Both the position numbers and the translations under genes were made by a program. The notes under the pieces are model-generated. The model did no database searches and was not told the origin of the DNA. It saw nothing but the letters and a program-made list of their open reading frames with translations. Positions 47,073-59,600 of a stretch of 64,000 nt of DNA are shown piece after piece. The stretch comes from Planococcus citri (Eukaryota; Arthropoda; Insecta; Hemiptera; Pseudococcidae): the NCBI RefSeq assembly GCF_950023065.1, contig NC_088678.1:39546580-39610579 (forward strand), in the 5' to 3' direction. The first letter of the stretch is position 1, and each line of letters starts with the position of its first letter.

Positions 47073-49990
47073 TCATTCAGGGTATGCCTACTCTATTAAT
47101 GATAAAATTTCAAATGAAAAGTTATTTTTCACTTCTTCAATAATTTCGAAAAATCGAATCTCTCTTTTTAAATTTGTTTTTAAATTTTTTTGACACTCAA
47201 AGTATGTAAAATGAAAATTAGTATTCTTTGAGATGACACTATTTTTCGACATTTCAACAAATTCTCCAAACAAATTAAAATTGTTCTTCTGATAAAAAAA
47301 AAAAAAAAAAAAACGGTTTTTTATTATAATTATGTTTTTGTAGTTTTCTGGCATTCCAACAAATATTTTGTCAAATGATAGGTAGCTATAAGAATTATTT
47401 TCTCATTCCCCCCCCCCAATTTTCACGAGAACACTTCCAATAATTTTCTCAAGTTTACCACGTTTTTTTTTGTTTTTTTTTTTTTTGAAAAAAGTCAGGT
47501 ACATTTTTATAATTTTTCAACCAATCTTTACAAGATGAAAAACAAATTGATTTTTTTTTGTGTTTTCTCAATGTTTCAAAATTTCAACGAAATGATAGAT
47601 ATAAAAATGTTTTCAAGTAGTAAAATTAATTTTTTTAAAAACTGAGTTGTCTTGTTCATTTTTCACGTTTTTTTCGCTTAGATTATTTCGGAAAAAAGCT
47701 TCAATTTTTTGATATTTCAACAAAAGTTTAAAACATTATGCTTCCAGGATTTTTTTTAAGTAACTTATTTTTCAATTTAAAAAAAATTCGAGTCTCCCAC
47801 ACATTTTTTCGCTTGAATGATCATGATTTGAAAGTACACCGAGCTTCGCCTACATTTCTCCACAGTTCAGTAGCAAATCACTATACAAGGAAAAACAACC
47901 TTTATTTTTTCACTTTTTCTTAAAATAAGACCCGCAGGGCCCTGACTGCAGTTTCAAAAGCGTGTTCATCTCTTTTGCCTTCAGCACAACTGACAACACC
48001 CTCCCCCTCCCTCATCCGAAAATTCAAACCCAGATAACACTATCCGAATTACAAACATTACCACTCACTCGACCAAAAAATTCGATTCTAGAAACCCGTA
48101 TGGCAAATAAATTCAAGATACACGAGTATGATTGAAGAAAAGTACAAGTCTACTGCGCCTGAACCGCGTATAGAAATCAAAAAAGCAACCCGAAGCCGAA
48201 CCGAATCCCCCTACAAACCTACATCTTGTGTACTTTTCGGCCGGCTGCGGGTGATTTAGCAGCCGAGTATAATAAATAATTAATAAATACACACACAACA
48301 GCGGCGTATAGCGTTCGAAAGAGAGGAAAAAAAGGAAAGCGAAACTGTACGAGGAATAAGGCCGCCGTCGTAAGGCGTTACCAGGGTAACCGTCCGTCAT
48401 TACGCACCCGCCGACGACTACTACAAAGTCCATCGACAAGAATTTTACCAAATGTACAATTTCCCTATTCTTTTTCTCCTCTTGGTCCTCCTGTTCATCC
48501 TCTATGTTCATCCTTGTTAACGGGCTAGACTATGTACACATTAAAATAACATCGTCGATGAAAATTGGGGGTTCAACGGGGGGGGGGGGGAGAGATAGGT
48601 GGAAAAATAAGGAGTGGTGAAAAATCAAATTTCCGTTTATTGATTACAAAGTAGCTTTTGAAACTTCCTTTATAAAATTTCGTTCTCTTATTTTTGATTT
48701 CGAAGGAAATGATGTTCTTCCAAGAGAATTGTATCGTTATATACAACCACCCTTATTGGCTACGAGAAAGAAACAAGGGATCGGGGGAAAAGAAAATTCG
48801 GATGTCGTTTCACGACGATTACACTCATCGTAGTAAAACGTTGTTGGTTTCATTGATGGCTACGGCCACAAATCAACCGCAATGAATTACCTACAGCTAA
48901 TATACGAATTCGACGACGACGAGAGAAAAAAAAACTAAAAACTAAGCGAAAAAATTTGAACTAAAAAACCGTACGTGGCGATAATAAAAAAAAAAGATAT
49001 GTAGGTTTAGTATATCGAATAAAAAACCTACTACACACATATGCATAAAAGAACCGCTATTTTTATTTCCATAAAAAAATATGCGGAAATGTCGTATAGG
49101 TAGGTATTAGAGAGAGGCATCTCTTCTTGATTTTTTTTTTAACGATGAGCATTACCTCAGGTTATTTTTTTCCTTAACGTATCACGCACATACAAGTTCA
49201 CTTAGCGCGAACAGCGGACTATCATTTCGTGCAGTTTTTATATTTTTGCTCGAATTTCGTCCCATTTCCATTTCCATATATCTACGACCAGACGTCGCCA
49301 TGAAAAAAGGAAATGTATGAGGTGGGAGAGAGAGAGGGAGGAAAAGGTATATTACAAAGAAATTGCACGTGAGATTGTACGTACATATATATGAATTCCA
49401 CGAAGGGATGATCTCGTAAGAGGGTTTGTGGTACCTACCTATGTAATGTGTGGGTGTTTTTCTTTTTTATTGATATGGCGATGTTTAACGATGAGGCAAA
49501 AGTTGGCACAGGGTTTTTCAGGGTTTTATTTCGAGATGAAATACTCGTATAAGTACAACCATTTTATCTGTTTTTGGGAAATGGCAGAAAATAAATGTGA
49601 AGCAGGCGACAAAATTGAAGTTATTATTTTGTTTATATGTGATGATCAATAATCAAGATTTTGTTATATCCGCTGATAAAACCGTGGTTATTCATTATTA
49701 CAGTTATTTTTCCAATTCTATTTCAGTTTATGTAAGTACGTTTGAGTGGATTGCAAGAAAAAAAAGTTGAAGGATTTTGATCAAATTCAGTGAACACTTT
49801 CAATTTGAGTTGAAAGTCGTCCAGAAAAATTTCCACTCCGGAGGTCCCTTTGAAACGGAGTTATCAACCTTAAAAAAAATCACTTTCAAAAAAACACTTG
49901 CGTGAGAAGACCGGCTTTTCTTCAAATACAAATCTTTTACAAACAAATTGAGTCACTTTTTTTGAAACATTTGTATGGAAAATAATCTGT
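47073..49990. other. Intergenic region with GC-richer island and X-box-like site
   Basis: About 48110-48540 is clearly richer in G+C and CpG than its surroundings, which suggests a promoter or first exon of an unidentified gene. The 132-codon minus frame over it has no family features. The rest is AT-rich with poly-G runs (48578). Confidence 0.35.
48377..48390. promoter_or_regulatory. X-box-like (RFX) site
   Basis: GTTACCAGGGTAAC matches the RFX X-box arrangement of two inverted half-sites (GTTACC and GGTAAC) separated by 2 nt. It lies in the GC-rich island. RFX factors drive ciliary genes in animals; which gene it would serve here is unknown. Confidence 0.45.
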
Positions 49991-50600
49991 TTACAATCGG
50001 ATCGAATCATTTACGAACGATTGGTGATTAAATAAATTGATTGATTTCTTGGTGAATCATTCGCAAACGGATCAATTTAATTTACGACTGATTCGGTTTT
50101 TGTGAAACTATTGTGTAGAAATTAGGAATTGATCTGTTTTCAAGCGAAGTGAATCGAATCGAATCGAATCGAATCATTCACAACCGATTGGCGATTGAAA
50201 AAATTGATTGATTTTTAGGCGAATCACTCGCGAACGAATTGATTAATAGTTAGTGAATCATTCGCGAACGAATTGAATAATTTTTCAAATTTTTGAGGAA
50301 CTATTCGCGAACGAATTGATTTGTATAAGTGACTCGTTCGCGAACGAATCGATTAATTTACTCAATTTTTTGTAAATCATTCACGAACGAATTGAATAAT
50401 TTTTGGTGAATCATTAGCGAACGAATTGATTTATAAATTGAAGAATTGATCAATTTGTTCGCGAATGGTTCTTACAAAAAATTATTTAATTCGTTCATGA
50501 ATGATTCCCTTAAATGATTTAATACTCTCACAAACAATTCACTCAGAATTGAATCAATTTGTTCGTATACAATTCGTTTGAAAACAGATTCACGCACTTG
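49990..50600. repeat. Degenerate repeat block of GAATCATTCGCGAACGAAT type
   Basis: More than ten imperfect copies of a unit of about 25-35 bp around the palindromic core TTCGCGAA, first in one orientation and after about 50440 mostly in the other. A (GAATC)5 microsatellite lies at 50151-50175. A second block of the same family lies at 54380-55260. Confidence 0.75.
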
Positions 50601-50639
50601 TTAATAAACGAAATCGTAAGGACATGAAAAACTGAACAA

Positions 50640-51540
50640 TTGTGCCAGATCTGCTTTTGAAACCAGTTCACTGATTTTAAACCAGCTACAAAAATAGATA
50701 AAAATCAGAAATTTTGGAAAATATTCTAAAAAAAATTTGTATGACACGAAAAATTTATCAATTCTGGCCACTTAATTTTTGAAACCGGTTTAGTGTTTCA
50801 CAACCTGACAATGGTATTTTATCCTACTAGTAAAATAAAGTGATTTTTGACGATTTTTGAGGTTTATTTCCCGAGCAGAGCGAGGGAAGTAATTAAAAAT
50901 TGTCGAAAATCACTTTATTTCACTAGTTGAATAACATATTTTATCCAAACGTGGGAAAAAAATGCGCATTTGATCACTCGAGCGACTAGCGAGAGTGAAT
51001 AAAGTAGTGTTTTATTCTACTAGTAGGATAAATGGTATTTCAAAAATGACCAAAAAAAATTAAGATTCTGAAAAAAACATGAATAAAAAATTCTACTACA
51101 TGAAAAAATTGAACAACTGTGGCAGATCTGTTTTTTGAAACCGGTTCAGTGGTTCACAACCAATAGTCAAAAATGACCAAAAATGTGAGAATCTGGAGGA
51201 AACTCGAAAAAAAAGTTGCAGAAAATGAAAAGTCGAACAATTCTGGCAGATCGGTTTTTGAAACCGGTTCAATGGTTCGCATCCAGTAGTCAAAAATGAC
51301 CGAAACATTTGAGATTCAGGAAAAACTTGAATAAAACTTATCAAGCATGAGAATTTGAGAAGTCAATTCTGATCGGCCAGTTTTTGAAACCAGTTCATCA
51401 GTTGTTTTGTGGTTCACAACCAAACATTAAAAAAATTTGCAATACAGAAAAAAACTTGGAGCAAAACTTATGGAGCATGATAGGTTATACAATTCTGATG
51501 GATCAATTTCTGAAACCGGTTCAGTGATTTGCCATCAGAA
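50640..51540. repeat. Tandem array, period about 125 bp, around a TTTTTGAAACCGGTTCA core
   Basis: Core copies occur at about 50650, 50775, 51120, 51243, 51372 and 51498. Spacing is 123-129 bp except for the 345-bp gap that contains the MITE at 50819-51031. Copies are diverged and non-coding. Confidence 0.8.
50819..51031. mobile_element. MITE, TIR TTATCCTACTAGTA, 8-bp TSD ATGGTATT
   Basis: The 213-bp element starts TTATCCTACTAGTAAAATAA and ends TACTAGTAGGATAA. It is flanked by exact ATGGTATT duplications (50811-50818 and 51032-51039). It interrupts one unit of the 125-bp tandem array. The 8-bp duplication suggests a hAT-type origin. Confidence 0.85.
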
Positions 51541-52923
51541 ATTGAAGATAACCTGAAAATTAACCACACAAAAAAAAATAAAACAAAAGTTGTGTAGCAT
51601 AAAAATTGAACAAAAAACATGTTTTCACTGAAATTATTTAACAATAGAAACAACGGAATACTTAGAGTCATGTAAATCACTTTTTAATGATTTTTAAACA
51701 ATATTTTCAACGAATCAAAAATTTGTTTCAATTTTTCCAAGGAGTTTTCTCAAAATTTAGAGTTATACTGCCTACACCTCAAAAAATCAAGGCTCTCCAA
51801 AATACATAAAAATTTGTCTAAAACGCGATTCGAATCACATCAAAATGATTGAATCTTCACATTCACCAGCCCATCTCCAACAAATGCAAATAATACGACA
51901 TTTCCGCATGATTTTCCATACAATAGCAGATCAAACGCCGATTTTCACTCTGCTAGCTTAACAGTTCTTACCATTCGATGGTAATTAAAATATACATTAA
52001 GTAAATACAATGGCACTTGCAGCATTTAGCTTGTTCATATATGAATACGAATATTCTTACAAGGGAATCTTACGACCTTGTCATCTTGGATTTGAATGAA
52101 ACTTCGATGTATGAAAAAAACATGTCCAGAAAACTCCTAATATTAAATTTATAGCAGCCCAAGCTAATTAGGGCGGATTCCAGAGGAATTCGAAAATTTG
52201 ACGACAGAAGTAGAATTTTTGTTGGATAATTCTTGAGTGTGGTTTGAAAAAGTGAAAAATTCATTATTTTAAAAAACGAACAGTTTTTTCACATTATCGT
52301 CGTCAGTTTTTCACTTGAAATTTTTTTTTCTGCACATGCGATGGAGTAAATTTTTAAACATTCGCCATAAATGATACCTGATCCAGTTTCGAAAATTTTA
52401 TTCCAATATTCTTTACATTCGTCGAAGTTCAATTCAAATGCAAGTTTATCAGATCGAAAAATTCCCTCGTTAAATAAAGCTTGCGATACGTAGTACCTAC
52501 GATATCCAATAAACGAAGGATAATAAAATGGCTTTAAAAAATATTCAATGAAAGGAAAATACAAGGAAGAAAAAATATGACAAAAAAATCACGAAAAAAA
52601 AATAAAAACAACAACAATAAATAAATTCTAAAAAAAACAAGCTCCACCCGAAGGTGAACAAATCATCTCTCGCTAGAATAGAGAAATACCGCATTATTTC
52701 AGCGCTTGGTGAAAATAATGGACGTTTTGGAAACGATTTCTCAGTTCTCATCCAAACTTCTCCGGTTCCAGCCGGCGAAGCACGAGCCGAAGTAACTACC
52801 TTGGATGGAAACAATCATTTGAGAAAAAAAATTCTCTGGAATACGCTGAATTTCTCTTTGCGAGGAATTACTTCGACATGATTCGATGTCCAGATCGGAT
52901 TTATAATAACCTTTGCAGCCTTT
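51541..52923. other. 3' flank of the galactosyltransferase gene
   Basis: The part next to 52923 should be the 3' UTR of the minus-strand glycosyltransferase. Open frames at 52289-52564 and 52545-52814 (minus) lack family features and are probably chance. Confidence 0.4.
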
Positions 52924-54065
52924 TTATTTACACCTTACCCTGGTATCGTGTAATTTCTCCCATAAAATAAACTGTTCGTGGTACTTGACCATGTGGATAC
53001 TGACCGCCTTGCGAACATTGCATACATTGTAGGGGATCCTTTTGTTGTAAAATTCGTTGATGTGAACCCTCTTGATGCCTATACTTTGAGCAACTACTCC
53101 GGTCATAAATACGTCCTCGAGTTTGAGATATGTGGCGTTTAAAGCGTTCGTGTAAAGATCATGGATAGCGTCGTTGCTCACTAGATAAGCTGGCCCTGTG
53201 GTAAAATCTGGGAAAAAGGTTTTCGGATACAGGTTAATGGAAACGTAGTATTTCGAGCTGCTCTTCCGTATCGGTTTCCATTTCTTGGCCAGTCGGCCGA
53301 ATACCGTTCTTTCGGCGCCTTTATACTTCTCGGTGACCGAAAGTAATTTAGGAATGTTGATAAACATATCGTCGTCAGTCTTAAGTAAAAACGGCACAAG
53401 CGAGCAGTAATTATCTACCCATTCGAACATGGATACAGTCTTCAGCGTCAGGTTATCGTAGACGTCGATAAATTTAGCTTGGATTATATCGCCGTACATG
53501 TTCATCTCGGTCGCGATCGCCTCGTTCATCTCGTTCGACAAGGACGAACCGAGCACAAAAGCCACCCCTATATCTTTACGTTGACCGAAATGACCCCAAG
53601 TTTGTCGTATGGCCATCCGCATCTCTCCGTGATCCGGCGACGAGGTAATTAGCACCAGTAATTTCATATCTTTGCCCAGATCCGGACAGATTTCAGCGTT
53701 TGGGATATTATGTCCGGCATTGTATATATCTTTGGTTAAAACACCCTTCTGAGCTTTGAGATTCTTTTGATTTTGATTATTCTTAGGTGGTACCTTTTCG
53801 GTCGATTCCCTCTTCTTGAGACTGGCTGTTTTGATGGTGTTGTCGACGACGGAGCTGGCTCCTTCGTTCGAGGGCAGTATCGTATCGTTGGCTTTGGTAG
53901 TCTTTGCTGAGGCGGCATGTTTCAACGGTTTTACAGATTTTGATGCTATTACAGATATCAAAGCTGCTGCTCCTATTGGAGATGAAGCTCCTGGTATTGA
54001 TGAAGATCCTGCTCCTCCGTTCGTTTCCGTATGGTTAACCAGTCGTATGGTGCTGTTTAGAGATT
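52924..54065 (-). CDS. Beta-1,3-galactosyltransferase-like (GT31) catalytic exon; 5' exon missing
   Basis: This 1142-nt exon (acceptor ttgtttcag, phase 1) encodes the last 379 residues of a GT31 enzyme. A Ser/Thr/Lys-rich stem of about 130 residues is followed by the catalytic domain: EMRMAIRQTWG, the metal-binding DDD of LLKTDDDMFIN, LYPKTFFPDFTTGPAYLVS and the acidic LEDVFMTGVVAQSIG motif. There are several N-glycosylation sequons. Such enzymes sit in the Golgi as type II membrane proteins and transfer galactose (or a related sugar) in beta-1,3 linkage; acceptor specificity cannot be read from the sequence. The membrane anchor must lie in an upstream exon, above 54.07 kb or beyond 64 kb, and I did not find it. 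Confidence 0.88.
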
Positions 54066-55523
54066 CTGAAACAAACAAATAAATTGTACAAATTAGTTGA
54101 GTTTATAGAAATATCTCAAAAATAGAAATACCTATAGTGAAGGAATGTTGGTGATAGGTAAGGTACACATTTCGTGAATTTTGAAGAAAAAATAATTCTA
54201 AATACAATTATTGAAGTTTATCGTCTTATGTGGTTATATTTTGATTCTTTCAAAACGTTTAGGCATTTTTTAAGGAAGTGCAAGTGCACATTTTTATTTT
54301 GAAAAAATTGTAAAACATAACCAAAAAAAGTCGGTTGAGAAGGAAGATACACACAATGGAAAATGTTCATTCTTGTAGCCATATTCTTTGTCAGTAAAAT
54401 TGTCTGATTTAATTAATCAGTAACTCGTTCATTCACGAAAGATTTTTTCACCTCAGCTCCGAGTAAATTATTCACGTTCAAATCATCCTCAATTTCTTAT
54501 TAATGGATGTGGATGTGAAAAAGTCTTATTTTGCCACATCCTCTTTCGCTGGATTTGATTCAGGAGTAGTTTTATTTTTCTATTCTAGATTGATTCGTCG
54601 ATTCTGAACAAATCGTTCACAAACGAATTGAGTCCAGTTTTCCACGATAGGATTAGAATGGTCAAGTTTCGTCGTATCATCCATACATTTTTCAACTAAT
54701 TTGATTTTTCAGTGATTCATTCGTTCGCGAACGATTTTCCTACATTGAGCAAATCGTTCGCGAACGAATCATTCATAATTTTTATTAATTAATTAAAAAT
54801 AAAGAATAATGTTTCGTTTTGTCGAGTCGTATGTTGATAAGTTGTTGTTGTTGTTTATAAAATTTGATTTCTGAGTGACTCGGCAGTTCTTGAATGATTC
54901 ATTGTTTTCGAGCGAATCATTCTCGAACGAATCAACATCGGTTTTAGTCAAGTTTTAGGATATACCTAATGTCTTATCTGATTTGATTTACTGGTAAATC
55001 ACCCATTCATCATGGATTTTTCAGCTTTGATCAGATCGTTCGCAGACGAATCATTTTCAGTTGTCAATAATGAATTTGAAACAATTCAATTGATTTTCAA
55101 GAGATTTAGTGGTTCTTGAATGATTGGTCTGATTTTATTGGTAAATAATTCATTCGTGATCGATTTTTCGGCTTTGATCAAATCGTTCACGAACGAACCA
55201 TCTTCAGTGGACGATGATGTATTTGAAATTATCAAAAAAATTACAGAAATCGTTCAGAAAATTCGTAAATTCAAGTGAGAGATTTGATTAGTATTTGATG
55301 CCAAAATTTTGTCAAAATAATGAAATATTGCAATGATTACCCAAAATATGAACGAATTTGCGCGTAATCATCAGTTGAGTAATAAAATTGATAAAAATGG
55401 TCGAAAATTCGTAAAAATTGTGAAAAAAATACGAGAAAATTGAGTCAAATGACGCAAACATTTTAGTAAACTTATGGAATGTGAGCTAAATTTACGAAAA
55501 ATTAGTTGAAAATGAAGTAAAAG
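54066..55523. other. Upstream intron/flank of the galactosyltransferase with repeat block
   Basis: Probably the intron of the GT31 gene. From about 54380 to 55260 it carries the second block of TTCGCGAACGAATCA-type repeats, more diverged than the 50 kb block. No exon was seen. Confidence 0.5.
54380..55260. repeat. Second TTCGCGAACGAAT repeat block
   Basis: Spaced copies of AATCGTTCGCGAACGAATCA and variants (for example near 54725-54770, 54905-54930, 55040 and 55185) separated by 60-130 bp of unrelated AT-rich DNA. Same family as 49990-50600. Confidence 0.65.
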
Positions 55524-56677
55524 TTTTTTTTTTTTTTTTTTTTTTTTTTTTGGGTGTTTGTAATTACTTGATTATTACACCCGTCGTATGAGATTTAAAT
55601 CGAGTTGGTAAGGTCAAGTTTTTTAATTAGGTCTAAGAATTTTTTAATTTCGGAAGGGTCGTCTGGTATGAATAGGGATCTTTCATCTATTTGTAGGGAC
55701 AGTCTGTGCTGATGTAAGGAGGGACATTGAAATAGTAAGTGTTGGACAGATATAAGTTCTGAGAGGCAGAATTGACATGTGGGTTTTGGGGCCTTTTCAT
55801 AGAGGTGATTGTGTGTGATTTTTGTGTGGCCAATTCTCAGTCTGGTTATAATGATTTCTTCAAGTCTGTTTAAGTGGGAGAGGTTTTTCCAAGGATGGAC
55901 TAATTTTTTATGTTGAAAGAGCTTGTTTGTGGTTTGAAGGGACCAAAAGTTTTGCCATTTCTTAAGTGTGTTTTGGGTGAAGATAGATTTGAGGTCGTCA
56001 GCTGTGATAAATATAAAGGGAGAAAGGATGGTGGCAGATTTTGCATTAATATCTACAATTTCATTTCCTAAGATTCCAACGTGGCTGGGTACATACATAA
56101 ACTGTATGAAGAAGTTTGAATTTTGTAAGTCAAATAGAGTTTTATGAATATTTTGAATTAGAAGGTGATCGGAAAAAAGATTTTGGATGGCAGTTAGTGA
56201 GCTGAGGGAATCACTTTGAATTAAGAAGGACTTATTTTCTGATTCATAAGTGAGTATGTCACAGAGACAGTGGAAAATAGCTGTGAGTTCGGCAGTGTAG
56301 ATTGAAGAACAGTTATGGATTTTAAAATTTGAAATTCTATCATTTATAGAGTATGCATATCCTGTGTGAAGTGTTGGTATTTTTGATCCATCTGTAAAGC
56401 AAAGATTGAATTTTTTGTATTCTGATAAAAGTTCAAGATAGTTCTGTTTTATTACTAATGGAGAGTGGCTATTTTTTGGGTAGTTAATAAGCTGTAGGTT
56501 GACTTGAGGAGGTTTTAGAAGCCAAGGGGGGTATAATATTGGTTTTTGGATGAGAGTTTTGGGATTGATTTGAAGATCATTCAACATTGTGATGAAATTA
56601 GAAATGGGTCCTTCTATATGATCAAAATGTTGGGGATTGGGTGAATGATGAAATATTGTAAAGACCTCCGAATAAAG
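55524..56677 (-). mobile_element. 5'-truncated non-LTR retrotransposon (LINE), RNase H end
   Basis: A minus-strand open frame ending at 55595 carries a complete RNase H domain: FTDGSK (Asp), YTAELTAIF (Glu), IQSDSLSSL (Asp) and the YVPSHVGILGNEIVD motif. A CQFC...H...C zinc-knuckle-like end follows. A 3' UTR of about 40 nt runs into 28 A residues (poly-T 55524-55551 on plus). The frame is open up to about 56675, where similarity-like coding ends, so reverse transcriptase is missing through 5' truncation. Frame and catalytic residues are intact, so the insertion looks fairly young. RNase H plus CCHC suggests an I/LOA-type clade (inference). No clear target duplication. Confidence 0.85.
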
Positions 56678-59600
56678 AAAAAAAATTAGAAAATCAACAA
56701 AAAACTGACATAAAACACAAACAAAATTAATGAAAATTACGTAAAAATTCAGGAAAATTTTACATTAAGTATATAAACCAACGTAATCTCATCAACTTTT
56801 TTAAAATTTTCAACAATTTAGGCTATGCATAAATTTCACTGATTTTCTGATGTGTTCGCTCCATTTTTTTTTTCAAATTAAGTATGTGTAATTTTTGCCA
56901 AACTTTTTCAAATGTGACTCTTTTCAATTATTTTTATGCAAGTTTAGCTGATTTTTCATGAATTTTAAGGAATTTATAATTATGCAATACACTTTTTTTA
57001 ATGATACGTATTTTATCAATTTTTTTATTCTCTTCAGTCTTCACTACCAATTTTCGTGATTTTAGACCATTTTTGGATTAATTTTGCCATTTTATCACGT
57101 TTTTAATTTCCAAACATTTAGAAGTCAATTATACGATTTTTTTTTTGAAATTTCCAGTAATTTTTTTCACATTTTCGCAATGTTTTATAAAAATGTTCTC
57201 ACTATTCTATCAATTTTTGTAATTTTTTAATACGTAATTTCTGGATGAATTTGAGCATTATTTTATCATTTTTTTCTCGATTTTAAACAATTTCGCACAG
57301 CTTACGTTGTAACATTTTGAATCTAGATGAGTTTTTATGATTATGGTGGAATTCATCTCAATGTGTAGGTAATCCTCTCCCCATCTTATTTTCATTTCGG
57401 TAGGTATGACCTGAATACGAACTAGCTATAAGTATTTCATTGAAAAATAGAGTCACTTTGGTATAGACAAAGATGGGAAATTACAAATTGCACAGAAAAT
57501 TTCTTCAAATACTTAGCAGAAAATTGAGCCATTATTCTAACCATACCGCAAATTTGGTCATTAGTATACTTCTTTGAAATTTTCATCAATGTTTCGATGA
57601 AAATTCAATCGCACAACAGGTACATATAATCCGTACGTGATATTGAGTTTTCGTTTCTACCTCTCTCTCCTGCTATCTTTTCCATCTTGGATTTATCAAA
57701 TTGAAGGAAAACCGCATCGCCGATATTAAGGTTTATTACGTGCGGTCTCGATGACGAAACATCCACACATTTGAATAATTACCCACCATGTGCTTTTTCC
57801 CTCTTTTTCTCTTTCTCTGTCACTCGTTCTCTCCGGTTCAGAGCAGCAAATACAGAATTTACAAATACATACTCGTTTGTTCTTGCAGAGTACCCACTGC
57901 TCTTAAATATTATGTGCAATATGCTCGTAGGTATAAGTAAGTATTTACATTTGTAATGTCCATCTTCACTCTTGGATGAAATTAGAAATGACGCAGTGCT
58001 TTGTAATTTTGCCTGAGATGATGGACGAAAACTAAACCCGCAGATAATTGCATAGTTATTCGGACAAGATTACTGATTACGCCATTTATGTAGTAGGTAA
58101 AACGTTTGTTGAAGATTTCTTCTTTTATTTAATGGTCGAATTATTCGTGCATTATTTTCATTATATTTTTTTTTGTAAATAATTCCATTTTTTATTTATT
58201 ATAAGTGCGTGAGAGTAAGAGTATTCGAGTTATTTTATCTCTATTCGAGTTGATTTTTTCCACGAAAGCTTAATGAAGTTTTAATTGTTCGCGGTCAGAA
58301 AAATAATAATAATTTGATAGGTTTGTTTTAAAGTTAGTTTATTGGAAACGAGCTGACTTGAAGGTTAAAAAATTTCGACAAATCAAGTGAATTTGGTAAA
58401 ACAAGGAAGTATAATGGCAATGTTTGGCCTCGAGCAATTCTCGTTCCTCATTCTATTTTACGGATATTTAAACATAAATGGAAAGAATACAGACGTTGTT
58501 TATAATAGTTGAAAAAAAAAATCATCACGATCGATAAATTTTGTCGATTTTTTTTCAGGGGGGCAACAGAGGGTTCTCAAAAATTGTGCGGAGTGGCTGG
58601 AGGGGAATGAGAAGTAATTTCCAAAAAACAAGCGATAATTCGAATTCCTCGGCGGCCTAAAATTAGATGTGACATCACATTTTTATTTTCAAACTTTTTC
58701 TCGAAATTGAAGGTCTAAAGGAGCACTGAGAGGTGATACCGAAAAAATAAGCGAATATTCGAACTCAATTTCCTCAAAAACCTAAAAAATGATGAACCAC
58801 TAATCACATATGTACGATTTCTTGGTATTTTGTTCGCGTTGATTGGATAGTGGGGGGGGGGGGATTCAGAAATACCGGATCTCGAACGAAATTCTGAGCG
58901 TAAAAAAATATCAGGAATTTTGTCGGTGAATTTCCAGGTCAAAAGTTTTCTCAATCAACCCAAATATGGTTCTCCGTTCTGTACATCGCCTTCAGCATCC
59001 TATGCTTTCTGCAAATCCTCTGTAGCAATTCTCAAGTCTCATCGATTATAAAACCGATTCCACCATGGCGTATATTTTCCACTCGACTCGGCTAACGTTT
59101 CGCATTTTCACTGCACAGGCAGAAGCACACAATCTAATACACATTCGAACAACAAAACTCCGCCTCGTTGAATTTTCCATACACCGCAATTTCTAAATCA
59201 GAAGTCTTCTTAAGCTGTTTTTCGTTAGTGCTCCGTTCGTTCGTTCGTAATCTTATAATTTAAATACAGAGATGAGGATAATCTTCGAGAGGATTTTAAT
59301 ACATGCGAGCGAAGCTCACTGACGTCAACTTCCGGACGAAAAACTCCAAAGTTTTATTCGCTTTAGTGCACATTACACCCTTCAACCTGCTTCCTTTGCA
59401 AAAGGATATGAATTTTTACAACGCAGGCCACACAGCAAATCTAACGGAAAGCAAAACCTTTACGGTACGAAGATTTCACCGGATTTCGCATCCAAATGTT
59501 ATAAAATTTTCAACTCGACTGTCCGCAAAGGTCATTTCGGCAGTGAAAAACATCTCCTCGATATATCTAGCGAATTTATATTTAAAATTCGACTGAATTG

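Noticed and set aside
48113..48511. 132-codon minus-strand frame over the GC-rich island
   Set aside because: Compositional oddities (F/Y/L runs) and no family features; likely a consequence of higher GC reducing stop codons.
52289..52814. Minus-strand frames downstream of the galactosyltransferase
   Set aside because: One ends in a long F/C/Y run from poly-A/T; neither has domain features. More likely 3' UTR and flank.
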